64,000 bases of DNA from Microbacterium sp. lyk4-40-TSB-66 (GTDB taxonomy: Bacteria > Actinomycetota > Actinomycetes > Actinomycetales > Microbacteriaceae): NCBI RefSeq assembly GCF_030209475.1, contig NZ_JARVRW010000002.1, positions 124,001-188,000 of the forward strand. Reading direction: 5' to 3'. Below are positions 35,131 to 43,010 of this stretch, piece by piece (position 1 is the first letter of the stretch; every line of letters begins with the position of its first letter). The notes under the pieces are model-generated. The model saw only the letters and a list, made by a program, of their open reading frames with translations. It did no database searches and was not told the DNA's origin. Position numbers and translations under genes: made by a program.

Positions 35131-35607
35131 CTACTCTTCGTCGAACGAGAGCACCCGCGGGGTGGCATCTTCGCCGGGCGGCCAGAGTTCGACGCGAGCG
35201 AGAGGGTAGGGCGCGGTCGCCATGATCGGTTCCAACCGCTTCCACATCGCCTCGCGATCGACTCCGTAGAAGTACAAGGAGTACTCCTGACCACCGACGT
35301 CGTTGCCGTCCAGGTAGCCGAGCCCCGCGACATCGAGGGCCGTCGAGGCGTGCTCCTCGACGGGCAGCATCGTATCGAGGAGGTTCTCGGGGCCGAATTC
35401 TTCTTTCAGGGCGAAGACGACGAGCACAAGGTCTTCAGCGATGACAGCCTCGTCTGAGAGCGCTTCCCACTCTTGTTCGGGGGCGGGGGTCTGCGCCGAC
35501 GGCGACACGACGGCGCAGCCGGCAGCGAGGCTCACCACACCCAGGATGAGGGCGAGAACGGTGACGCCCACGTGGGGACGGCGAGTGGCACGGTCTGTCG
35601 GAGTCAC
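35131..35607 (-). CDS. Hypothetical lipoprotein
   Basis: This 158-residue precursor has a basic N-terminus, a hydrophobic segment and lipobox LAAGC near residue 31. An acidic soluble domain follows with EEFGPENLLDTMLPVEEHAS and YFYGVDREAMWKRLEPIM. No family is recognised. It starts at GTG 35607 and lies alone between a convergent GT2 unit and a same-strand LysR gene. The function is unknown. Confidence 0.65.
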   Translation of the reverse strand: MTPTDRATRRPHVGVTVLALILGVVSLAAGCAVVSPSAQTPAPEQEWEALSDEAVIAEDLVLVVFALKEEFGPENLLDTMLPVEEHASTALDVAGLGYLDGNDVGGQEYSLYFYGVDREAMWKRLEPIMATAPYPLARVELWPPGEDATPRVLSFDEE

Positions 35608-35642
35608 GCATTCCAGTATGTCCGAGCGTCGATGACCCGCCT

Positions 35643-36584
35643 CTAATCGAGCAGCTCCACCCCGAATCCCGCCACGACCGCACGCACTTCCGCGAGATAG
35701 CGCCGCGCCTGGTCGGTGAGCGGAATGGCGCTACGACCGATCCAGCCGATCTCGATGCGTTCGTCGACCTCGAGAGGCACCGCCACGATCTCGGGATCGA
35801 GGTCGTCGCTGATGATGCCCGTCGAGATGGTGTATCCGTCGAGGCCGATCATGAGGTTGAAGATCGTCGCGCGGTCGGACACCCGGATCTCCTGAGGACT
35901 GGACAGGGTCGAGAGGATCTCCTCGGCGAAGTAGAAGGAGTTGTTCGCCCCCTGGTCGAACGTGAGACGGGGCAGACCCGCGAGGTCGGCGAGCGTCGCC
36001 CGCGAACGTGACGCCAGGGGGTTACGCCGCGAGACGAAGATGTGAGGTGCGGCGACGAAGAGCGGGTGGAAGACGAGCCCCGAATCGCGCAGCAGCTTGT
36101 CGAGCACGTTGCGGTTGAAGTCGTTGCGGAAAAGGATGCCGAGCTCGCTGCGCAGCGTCCGGACGTCTTCGATGATGTCGAAGGTCCGGGTCTCCCGGAG
36201 CGAGAATTCGTACTCCGCGGCATCCGTCGCCCTCACCATGCGGACGAACGCGTCGACGACGAAGGAGTAGTGCTGCGCCGACACTCCGAGGAGGCGCCGC
36301 GACGGAGGGCGGCCGAGGTACCGCTGTTCGAGCAGTTCCGCCTGCTCCACCACCTGCCGGGCGTAGCCGAGGAACTCGACGCCGTCGACGGTGAGCGTCA
36401 CCCCGCGGGCGGAGCGGGTCAGCAGATCGCGGCCCACGCGCGTCTCGAGGTCGCGCATCGCCGCCGACATCGTCGGCTGGGCGACGAACAGCAGATCGGC
36501 CGCAGCGCTGATCGATCCCTCCGCGGCCACCTCGATGAAGTACTGGAGCTGTTGCAGCGTGATGCCGCTCGTCCGCTTGGGCAT
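35643..36584 (-). CDS. LysR-family transcriptional regulator
   Basis: The 313-residue protein has the LysR winged helix (about 8-68: LQQLQYFIEVAAEGSISAAADLLFVAQPTMSAAMRDLE) and a periplasmic-binding-like effector domain. It is divergent from mesX-mesD across 124 bases, the usual place for a LysR controller of the neighbouring operon. The likely ligand is therefore a methionine-pathway metabolite such as homocysteine, by analogy with MetR. The inverted GCTAT/ATAGC repeat in the gap may be its site. Confidence 0.87.
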   Translation of the reverse strand: MPKRTSGITLQQLQYFIEVAAEGSISAAADLLFVAQPTMSAAMRDLETRVGRDLLTRSARGVTLTVDGVEFLGYARQVVEQAELLEQRYLGRPPSRRLLGVSAQHYSFVVDAFVRMVRATDAAEYEFSLRETRTFDIIEDVRTLRSELGILFRNDFNRNVLDKLLRDSGLVFHPLFVAAPHIFVSRRNPLASRSRATLADLAGLPRLTFDQGANNSFYFAEEILSTLSSPQEIRVSDRATIFNLMIGLDGYTISTGIISDDLDPEIVAVPLEVDERIEIGWIGRSAIPLTDQARRYLAEVRAVVAGFGVELLD

Positions 36585-36592
36585 AGGTCGAG

Positions 36593-36610
36593 GCTATAGC
36601 AGGGCATAGC
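36593..36610. promoter_or_regulatory. Candidate LysR operator before mesX
   Basis: GCTAT (36593-36597) and ATAGC (36606-36610) form an inverted repeat with an 8-base spacer, and a related GCATAG lies a few bases to the left over the LysR start. It is AT-richer than the surroundings and close to the LysR gene start. Confidence 0.45.
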
Positions 36611-36708
36611 GTCGCAGAATTACCCGATGCCCCCTCTTCGGCTGCACGATGAGGGAACCGACTTCTCCGAGACCCCCGGGTCTCCCCGCTCCCCGGATTG
36701 GCATCCCC

Positions 36709-37701
36709 ATGTCGAACGACATCACGTTCCGCATCACCACCACCCGTTTCGACGAGGACTACGCCCCCGCCGAGGGATCGCGCGTCACGACGAACTTCGC
36801 CAACCTCGCCCGCGGGGAGGGGCGTCGGCAGAACCTGCGCACCGCGCTGTCGATGATCGACCGTCGCTGCAACGACCTCGCGTCCGACGACGGTGCGGAC
36901 GCCGATCGGTACCGCGTCGAGCTCGACATCGTGTCGGTGCAGCTGCAGTTCGCCGACGGCGCCGACGAGGAGTTCCCCGTCATCGAGGTGCTCGACGTGC
37001 ACATCCTCGACACGCGCACCGGCGAGCGCCACCAGGGCATCGTCGGCAACAACTTCTCGTCCTACCTGCGCGACTACGACTTCAGCATCGTGCTGCCCGC
37101 CGCTCAGGCCGCCGCGGGCGGATTCTCGGTGCCCGACGACTTCGGCGACCTGCACGGCAAGCTGTTCTCGCACTTCCTCGACTCCCCGGCCTACCGCGAG
37201 CGCTTCCCGCTCCCGCCCGTCATCTGCATCAGCGTCTCGACGAGCCGCACCTACCACCGCACCGGCGTCGTCCACCCCGTGCTGGGGGTGGAGTACGCGC
37301 AGGATGCCACCTCGTCGCTCACCGACGAGTACTTCGGCAAGATGGGGCTCCAGGTGCGCTACTTCATGCCGCGCGGCAGCGTCGCGCCGCTGGCGTTCTA
37401 CTTCCGGGGCGACCTGCTGGCCGACTACACCGACCTGCAGCTGATCGGCACGGTCAGCACCATGGAGACGTTCCAGAAGATCTACCGTCCCGAGATCTAC
37501 AACGCCCGCGTCCCCGCGGGCGAGGTCTACCGCCCCAGCCTGGAGGCGGCGGACTTCGAGCCGACCGAGGTCACGTACGACCGCGTCGAGCGCAGCCAGC
37601 TCGCCGTCATCCAGGGCCGTTACGCCGAGGAGCACTTCGTGGAGCCGCACCGCGCGATCCTCGACCAGTGGGCCGCCGACTACGCGCTGGCCGCCCGATG
37701 A
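36709..37701 (+). CDS. mesX: DUF1852 protein MesX, partner of methionine synthase MesD
   Basis: The 330-residue protein has the DUF1852 features FRITTTRFDEDYAP near the start, VEYAQDATSSLTDEYFGKMGLQVRYFMPRGS and a late YDRVERSQLAVIQGRYAE. DUF1852 proteins occur next to a short MetE-like methionine synthase and are needed for its activity in some bacteria (MesX/MesD pair). The reaction is thought to be folate-independent and oxygen-dependent. ATG 36709 gives the family start. The stop overlaps the mesD start (ATGA). Confidence 0.85.
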   Translation: MSNDITFRITTTRFDEDYAPAEGSRVTTNFANLARGEGRRQNLRTALSMIDRRCNDLASDDGADADRYRVELDIVSVQLQFADGADEEFPVIEVLDVHILDTRTGERHQGIVGNNFSSYLRDYDFSIVLPAAQAAAGGFSVPDDFGDLHGKLFSHFLDSPAYRERFPLPPVICISVSTSRTYHRTGVVHPVLGVEYAQDATSSLTDEYFGKMGLQVRYFMPRGSVAPLAFYFRGDLLADYTDLQLIGTVSTMETFQKIYRPEIYNARVPAGEVYRPSLEAADFEPTEVTYDRVERSQLAVIQGRYAEEHFVEPHRAILDQWAADYALAAR

Positions 37702-38756
37702 CCCGCGAGGGATCGACCGCCGTGTCGACGCTCCTGCCCACCTCGACCGTCGGAAGCCTCCCCAAGCCCGCGTGGCTCGCGAAGCCCGAGGTGCTGTGGT
37801 CGCCCTGGGAGCTCGAGGGCGACGTCCTCGTCGAGGGCAAGCACGACGCCCTGCGTTCCGCGGTCCAGGAGCAGGAGCGCCGCGGCCTCGACATCATCAG
37901 CGACGGCGAGCAGACCCGTCAGCACTTCGTCACGACCTTCATCGAGCACCTCGAGGGCGTCGATTTCGAACACCGCGAGACGGTCCGCATCCGCGACCGC
38001 TACGACGCGAGCGTGCCGACCGTCGTCGGTGCCGTCAGTCGTCGGGGTCCCGTCTTCGTGGAGGACGCCGCGTTCCTGCGCGCGCAGACCGATCGGCCCA
38101 TCAAGTGGGCGCTGCCCGGCCCGATGACGATGATCGACACGCTCGCCGACCGCCACTACCGCAGCCGCGAGAAGCTCGCGTGGGAGTTCGCCACGATTCT
38201 CAACCAGGAGGCGCGAGAGCTCGAGGCCGCCGGGGTCGACATCATCCAGTTCGACGAGCCCGCCTTCAACGTCTTCTTCGACGAGATGAAGGACTGGGGG
38301 GTCGCCGCCCTCGAGCGCGCGGCGGAGGGCCTGAACGCCCAGACGGCCGTGCACATCTGCTACGGCTACGGGATCAAGGCGAACACCGACTGGAAGGCCA
38401 CGCTCGGGTCGGAGTGGCGCCAGTACGAGGAGTCGTTCCCGCTGCTGCAGCGCTCCACCCTCGACATCGTCTCGCTCGAGAGCCACCGCTCGAACGTTCC
38501 GATCGACCTGATCGAGCTCATCCGCGGCAAGAAGATCATGCTCGGCGCCCTCGATGTCGCCAGCGAGCGCATCGAGACGCCCGAAGAGGTCGCCGAGACC
38601 CTGCGCCGCGCGCTGCGATTCGTCGACGCCGAGAACCTCATCCCCAGCTCCAACTGCGGCATGGCGCCGTTGCCCCGACAGGTCGCGTTCGACAAGATCA
38701 GCGCGCTCTCCGCGGGGGCGCAGCTGCTGCGCGAGGAGCTGGCCGGCGCGTCCTGA
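37698..38756 (+). CDS. mesD: Core methionine synthase MesD (short MetE-like)
   Basis: The 352-residue protein has only the C-terminal catalytic barrel of cobalamin-independent methionine synthase. It lacks the N-terminal domain that binds polyglutamyl folate. Zinc-ligand regions are visible as VHICYGYG and SSNCGMAPLP. A substrate region DIIQFDEPAF also matches. With MesX upstream and overlapping by four bases, it should methylate homocysteine using a donor other than methyl-tetrahydrofolate. The divergent LysR gene probably regulates both. Confidence 0.87.
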   Translation: MTREGSTAVSTLLPTSTVGSLPKPAWLAKPEVLWSPWELEGDVLVEGKHDALRSAVQEQERRGLDIISDGEQTRQHFVTTFIEHLEGVDFEHRETVRIRDRYDASVPTVVGAVSRRGPVFVEDAAFLRAQTDRPIKWALPGPMTMIDTLADRHYRSREKLAWEFATILNQEARELEAAGVDIIQFDEPAFNVFFDEMKDWGVAALERAAEGLNAQTAVHICYGYGIKANTDWKATLGSEWRQYEESFPLLQRSTLDIVSLESHRSNVPIDLIELIRGKKIMLGALDVASERIETPEEVAETLRRALRFVDAENLIPSSNCGMAPLPRQVAFDKISALSAGAQLLREELAGAS

Positions 38757-38964
38757 CCCCCGCCTCGATCGGAGCGGGTGCGGGATGCCACGGCATCCGG
38801 GCCGGGTTCGCGCTCCGCGTCCACGGACCAGGATGCCGTCCCGCTCCGCGTCCGCGGTCGACGGGATGCCGCGGCGTCCTGGTCCACGGCACGCTCGGGC
38901 GCGCGCGGAACAGGGCGGGCATGGCAGAGTCGAGGCATCCCGCCTACGCCCTTCGAGGAGCACC
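38757..38964. repeat. GC-rich intergenic repeats after mesD
   Basis: CGCTCCGCGTCC occurs twice (near 38811 and 38842), each followed by a related segment ending GGATGCC. GGACCAGGATGCC and GGCGTCCTGGTCC form an imperfect inverted pair about 35 bases apart, able to fold into a long hairpin. It may terminate mesXD transcription. No coding potential is seen. Confidence 0.45.
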
Positions 38965-40005
38965 ATGCCCATCGACGCCGATGACCCCCGCCTGACCTCG
39001 CCGTTCGATGCCGCCGCCACCCGATACGACGACGTGCCGTTCCTGCGCGCAGGCTCCAGCGGTATCCCGCTCCCCCGCATCTCCCTCGGTCTGTGGCAGA
39101 ACTTCGGCAGCGCGCGTGCGCTCGACACGCAGCGCGAGATCCTGCGCCACGCGTTCGACCGGGGCGTCGTGCACATCGACCTCGCCAACAACTACGGTCC
39201 GCCCTACGGGGCGGCGGAGTCGACCTTCGGAACCGTCCTCGACAGCGACCTGCGCCGCTATCGCGACGAGCTGTTCCTCTCGACCAAGGCCGGGTACGAC
39301 ATGTGGCCCGGCCCCTACGGCGACGGCGGGTCGCGCAAGTACCTCGTGCGCTCGCTCGAGCAGAGCCTGACGCGCATGCGCACCGATCATGTCGACGTGT
39401 TCTACTCGCACCGCGTCGATCCCGACACGCCGATCGAAGAGACCGTGCACGCCCTCGCCGACATCGTGCGCAGCGGCAAGGCCCTCTACGCCGGCATCTC
39501 CAACTACCCCGCCGACCTCACCCGTCGTGCGCACGAGCTGCTGGCCGCCGAGGGCGTGCGCCTGTTCATCCACCAACCGCGCTACTCGCTGTTCGACCGC
39601 ACACCGGAAGCGGACCTGTTCCCGACGCTGCGCGAGCTCGCCGTGGGCAGCGCCGTGTTCTCTCCGCTCGCGCAGGGTCTGCTCACCGCGAAGTACCTCG
39701 ACGGGACCGTGCCCGCCGACTCCCGCGCCGCCGACAGCCGGTTCCTCGACGCCTCGGCGCTCACCGACGACTACCTCGAACGCATCCGCGGCATCGACGG
39801 CGTCGCCCGTGAGGCGGGGCTCTCGATCCCCCAGCTCGCCGTCGCCTGGGTGCTGCGCGACCCGGTCGTCACCACCGCGATCATCGGCGCCTCGCGCACG
39901 AGCCAGATCGACGACGCGGTCTCGGCGAGCTCGACGCCCCTGTCCGACGACGTCGTGGCAGCCCTCGAGCCGTTCGCGGCCGGGGTGGGCGAGCGCATCG
40001 CCTGA
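38965..40005 (+). CDS. Aldo/keto reductase (MgrA/YghZ-like)
   Basis: The 346-residue NADPH-dependent barrel has HIDLANNYGPPYGAAE, carrying the catalytic Asp and Tyr. Lys in STKAGYDMWPGPYGDGGSRKYL and His in VDVFYSHRVDPDTPIEETV complete the site. The GPPYGAAE and GPYGDGGSRKY segments are those of L-glyceraldehyde-3-phosphate reductases of the YghZ group. The cofactor end is PVVTTAIIGASRTSQI. ATG 38965 has a GAGGAG site. It appears to be a single gene. Confidence 0.88.
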   Translation: MPIDADDPRLTSPFDAAATRYDDVPFLRAGSSGIPLPRISLGLWQNFGSARALDTQREILRHAFDRGVVHIDLANNYGPPYGAAESTFGTVLDSDLRRYRDELFLSTKAGYDMWPGPYGDGGSRKYLVRSLEQSLTRMRTDHVDVFYSHRVDPDTPIEETVHALADIVRSGKALYAGISNYPADLTRRAHELLAAEGVRLFIHQPRYSLFDRTPEADLFPTLRELAVGSAVFSPLAQGLLTAKYLDGTVPADSRAADSRFLDASALTDDYLERIRGIDGVAREAGLSIPQLAVAWVLRDPVVTTAIIGASRTSQIDDAVSASSTPLSDDVVAALEPFAAGVGERIA

Positions 40006-40105
40006 GCCGGCGTCGCAGCACACCCGGCGGTGAGGCGCAAGCGTGCCGGCATCCGTCGTCCGATCCTGTCTGCTGGAGTCTCCAGACGCGACAGAAGGAG
40101 GCGCC

Positions 40106-40294
40106 ATGGGTGTCGGACGTTGGATCGGAACCGGAGCAGTGGGACTCGCCGGGGCGGTGCTGGCACGCACGGCGATCGGACGCGCGGTCGCCGCGGGCAC
40201 CGTCGCCTACCGGGTGTGGAACGACCCGAAGGTGCAGAAGGTGCGTCGCCGGGTGGTGGCCAAGATCGCCAAGCAGCGTCGCGCGCGGCGCTGA
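40106..40294 (+). CDS. Small hypothetical protein with one hydrophobic helix (62 aa)
   Basis: It starts at ATG 40106 behind a strong AAGGAGG site and encodes a Gly/Ala-rich hydrophobic N-terminal half. A strongly basic tail follows (KVQKVRRRVVAKIAKQRRARR). The tail could bind nucleic acid or phospholipid. It stands alone between larger genes. No family is recognised. Confidence 0.62.
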   Translation: MGVGRWIGTGAVGLAGAVLARTAIGRAVAAGTVAYRVWNDPKVQKVRRRVVAKIAKQRRARR

Positions 40295-40366
40295 CCGACG
40301 GGTGTTCCCCTCGCGTTCACCGCGGTCTCCTAGCCTGAGGCCACCGGAGCGCGAGGGGGACCGCGG

Positions 40367-41203
40367 ATGCCGAAGTCGTCGGGGGCACGGATCGGCATCG
40401 GGGCGGCGGTGGTCGGTGTCGTCGTTCTGGTCGGGGCGGGAGTGCTCTTCTACGGCCTGATGGTCGACGAGACGCGATTCGGTCGCCCGAGCGCCGAGTT
40501 CGACGCCGCGCGATCCGAGATCGCATCGGTCGAGGGCGTCGAGATCGTGTACAGCGAGAGGTGGGTGGAGGCACCCACGTTCTCGGACCCGGCGTCATAC
40601 ATCTCGGTGACGGTCCGTGCCGACGCGCTCCCCGACCTGCTGGATCGTGCGTGCGAGAGCACGTACCCGGGTGCCGTGTCGTGGGCGATCGAGGTCGACA
40701 CCGCATCCGAGACACGCGTTTCGCTCTTCTCCGACCCCGCGCCCGGGTGCCTCGAGATCGGCTTCGATCCGGTTCCCGTCGTCGCGGAGATCGACCGCGT
40801 CGCCCCGGGACTCCCGGTGCAGGCGGCGCTGATGGACAGCGGGATGTTCACGTTGAACACGATGGAGGACGTCTTCGAGGGCCTCGTCCCGCTCGTCGCG
40901 CACGCCGAGGCCGTGCGAGACGCGGCGGGTCTCGCCCCACGGGGACAGGTGGAGGTGGCGGGGAGTCGACTCGGCGTGACCGTCGGCCCCGGTGAAGGAC
41001 CGGCCTACGAAGAACTCCTCACCCTCCTGATCGCGGATTACGAGGTCTCGTACTTCGGCGCTGCCTCGGGTGACACGCAGATGGACGGCGTCGACAAGGT
41101 GCAGGTGGCCGCGCCCGAGCAGCACCACGCGGCGGTCGAAGCGGCGATCGCCCGGTCGTCCCTCCCCCTCTCCGACCTGCCGGTCGCCTTCCTCCCGGAG
41201 TAA
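40367..41203 (+). CDS. Hypothetical membrane-anchored protein
   Basis: This 278-residue protein has an N-terminal membrane anchor (about residues 10-32) and a long extracytoplasmic part. That part contains two probable disulfide cysteines in RACESTYPG and PGCLEIGF. No lipobox and no family is recognised. Gene spacing suggests a separate transcript. It could be a cell-envelope sensor or a substrate-free paralog of secreted proteins; nothing in the sequence decides this. Confidence 0.62.
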   Translation: MPKSSGARIGIGAAVVGVVVLVGAGVLFYGLMVDETRFGRPSAEFDAARSEIASVEGVEIVYSERWVEAPTFSDPASYISVTVRADALPDLLDRACESTYPGAVSWAIEVDTASETRVSLFSDPAPGCLEIGFDPVPVVAEIDRVAPGLPVQAALMDSGMFTLNTMEDVFEGLVPLVAHAEAVRDAAGLAPRGQVEVAGSRLGVTVGPGEGPAYEELLTLLIADYEVSYFGAASGDTQMDGVDKVQVAAPEQHHAAVEAAIARSSLPLSDLPVAFLPE

Positions 41204-41282
41204 GGGTCGACCCGGCCACGGGCTTCGGGGCGGTCCGGAGAGGAACCGCGCGCCGGGAGCCCCGTCCGGCGGCGGGGCGATG

Positions 41283-41771
41283 TCAGGGCGCGCGGACCGC
41301 CACGTCGCGGTGGATCGGCAGCGGCGACAGGGGTTTGGTCACCCCGAAGGCGAACGTGGTGTCGATCGACGACAGCGAGGGAATCGCTCGGAGGTGCTCG
41401 CGCAGCAGACGCTCGTACTCGTCGAAGCCGGGGGTCACGACGCGGACCAGGTAGTCCCAATCGCCGGCGAGCAGATGCGCCTCGACAATCCAGGGGATGG
41501 CGCGCAACCGCTCCTCCACCGCGTCGACGGTCGAGCCCTCGTGCGAGGCCAGGCGCAGCCGCACGAAGGCGGTGATCTCGAGGTCTACCGCCTTCGGCGA
41601 CACCACCGCGCGGTAGCCCGAGATCACACCCGCGTCCTCGAGGCGTCGGACGCGGCGCAGACACGGCGAGGGCGAGAGCCCGACGCGATCGGCCAGCTCC
41701 TGATTCGTGAGCCGACCGTCGCTCTGCAGCTCGGCGAGGATGAGTCGGTCGATAGCGTCGAGAGCGTTCAT
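41283..41771 (-). CDS. Lrp/AsnC-family transcriptional regulator
   Basis: The 162-residue protein has an N-terminal helix-turn-helix (DRLILAELQSDGRLTNQELADRVGLSPSPCLRRVRRLE) and a C-terminal ligand-binding domain with EAHLLAGDWDYLVRV. Such proteins sense amino acids. It is divergent from a DMT-family exporter over 80 bases, so control of amino-acid export is likely, as for other Lrp/exporter pairs. Confidence 0.9.
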   Translation of the reverse strand: MNALDAIDRLILAELQSDGRLTNQELADRVGLSPSPCLRRVRRLEDAGVISGYRAVVSPKAVDLEITAFVRLRLASHEGSTVDAVEERLRAIPWIVEAHLLAGDWDYLVRVVTPGFDEYERLLREHLRAIPSLSSIDTTFAFGVTKPLSPLPIHRDVAVRAP

Positions 41772-41774
41772 GTA

Positions 41775-41785
41775 GCAGATTCTGC
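41775..41785. promoter_or_regulatory. Candidate Lrp site between regulator and exporter
   Basis: The perfect 11-base palindrome GCAGA-T-TCTGC lies 4 bases before the Lrp start codon. It sits in an AT-richer 80-base gap that also carries TTGCGGATATTGC-like repeats. Autoregulation is plausible. Confidence 0.4.
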
Positions 41786-41851
41786 CAATCGAGCAGGTCT
41801 CGCCGCAATATCCGCAATCGTGTGCCGCGCCGATCTTTCTACGCTCGCAGG

Positions 41852-42793
41852 GTGACGACGTTCGCCCTTCCGCGCCCCACTGCGGTGTCGCGACGTTCGA
41901 TCATCGGCGTCCTCGCCCTCGCCGCCGTCGTCTGCCTGTGGTCGTCCTTCGCGCTGTCGACGCGCGCGCTCGAGACGGCGGGGATGAGCATGGGGGATGC
42001 CGCGATCGTGCGCTTCGGTGTGCCCGCGATCGCCCTCGCTCCCTGGATCCCCCGGACGCTCCGGCGTCTGCGCGGCGAGCGTGCGGGCGTGATCGCGCTC
42101 GTGCTGCTCGCGGGACTCCCCCACTTCCTGCTCTTCGCCTGGGGGGCGCACCTGACCTCCGCGGCGCTGACCGGGTTGCTGGTACCCGGTACCGTGCCCC
42201 TCTTCGTCACGGTGCTGCTCTTGCTCGCCTTCCGCGCGCCGATCTCCCGCCGCCGTCTGGTCGCCCTCGGAGCCATCGTCGCGGGCGTCGCCGCCAGCGC
42301 CACCCTCACCGGCGGGCCCGCGGGTCCGGGCGGGATCGCCGTACTGATGGCGGCGGGGTTCGTCTGGGCGGCGTACACGATCGGTCTTTCGCGTACGCGC
42401 CTCGACCCGCTCGGGGTCATCGCCCTCGTCTCCTTCACCTCACTCCTCTTGGCACTCGTGCTGGCCGCGGCGGGGGCGCTGCCCTCGCAGCTGTTCAGCG
42501 GCACCGTCGACGTGCCCGCGTGGGGCGCGTACGCCCTCGTGCAGGGCGTGGGCACCGGGCTGCTGTCGACCGCGTGCTACGTCGTTGCGGTGAAGAACCT
42601 CGGGAGCAGCATCACGGCGGCGGCCGGCGCCCTCAGCCCCGTCCTCACCGCCGTCGTCGCCATCCCCCTCCTCGGCGAACCGCTCACGGCCGGACTCGGA
42701 GTCGCGCTCGTGCTCATCGTGTCGGGGGTCGTGGCCTTCGCCCTCGCCCCCGCCCGCGCGGCGCGGACCCCGCACACCGGCCCACCGCGCTGA
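41852..42793 (+). CDS. EamA/DMT-family membrane exporter
   Basis: The 313-residue protein has about ten hydrophobic helices in two EamA repeats. Family blocks include VVCLWSSFALSTRALETAGMS and LSPVLTAVVAIPLLGEPLTAG. It probably exports amino acids or related metabolites. The GTG at 41852 is 6-7 bases after a TACGCT -10-like element, so the message may be leaderless. The divergent Lrp gene is the likely regulator. Confidence 0.85.
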   Translation: MTTFALPRPTAVSRRSIIGVLALAAVVCLWSSFALSTRALETAGMSMGDAAIVRFGVPAIALAPWIPRTLRRLRGERAGVIALVLLAGLPHFLLFAWGAHLTSAALTGLLVPGTVPLFVTVLLLLAFRAPISRRRLVALGAIVAGVAASATLTGGPAGPGGIAVLMAAGFVWAAYTIGLSRTRLDPLGVIALVSFTSLLLALVLAAAGALPSQLFSGTVDVPAWGAYALVQGVGTGLLSTACYVVAVKNLGSSITAAAGALSPVLTAVVAIPLLGEPLTAGLGVALVLIVSGVVAFALAPARAARTPHTGPPR

Positions 42794-43010
42794 GGCCCGC
42801 GCGCCGACGGCGAGGTGCGGCGCCGGGGCGCGCGGGTGGGGCGTCGGCGCGCGGCAGTGGCGTGGGGCGGGCGCGGGGGCCGGGGTCGGGCGTCCGGCGG
42901 CCGGCACCGGGCGCCGGGCACCGTGCGACCGCGGCATCCGATCACCCCTCCGCTCCGAACAAGAGATGAGGCGGGGTCGCGCATGCGTGGCACCCGGGAA
43001 CGAGGATGAA

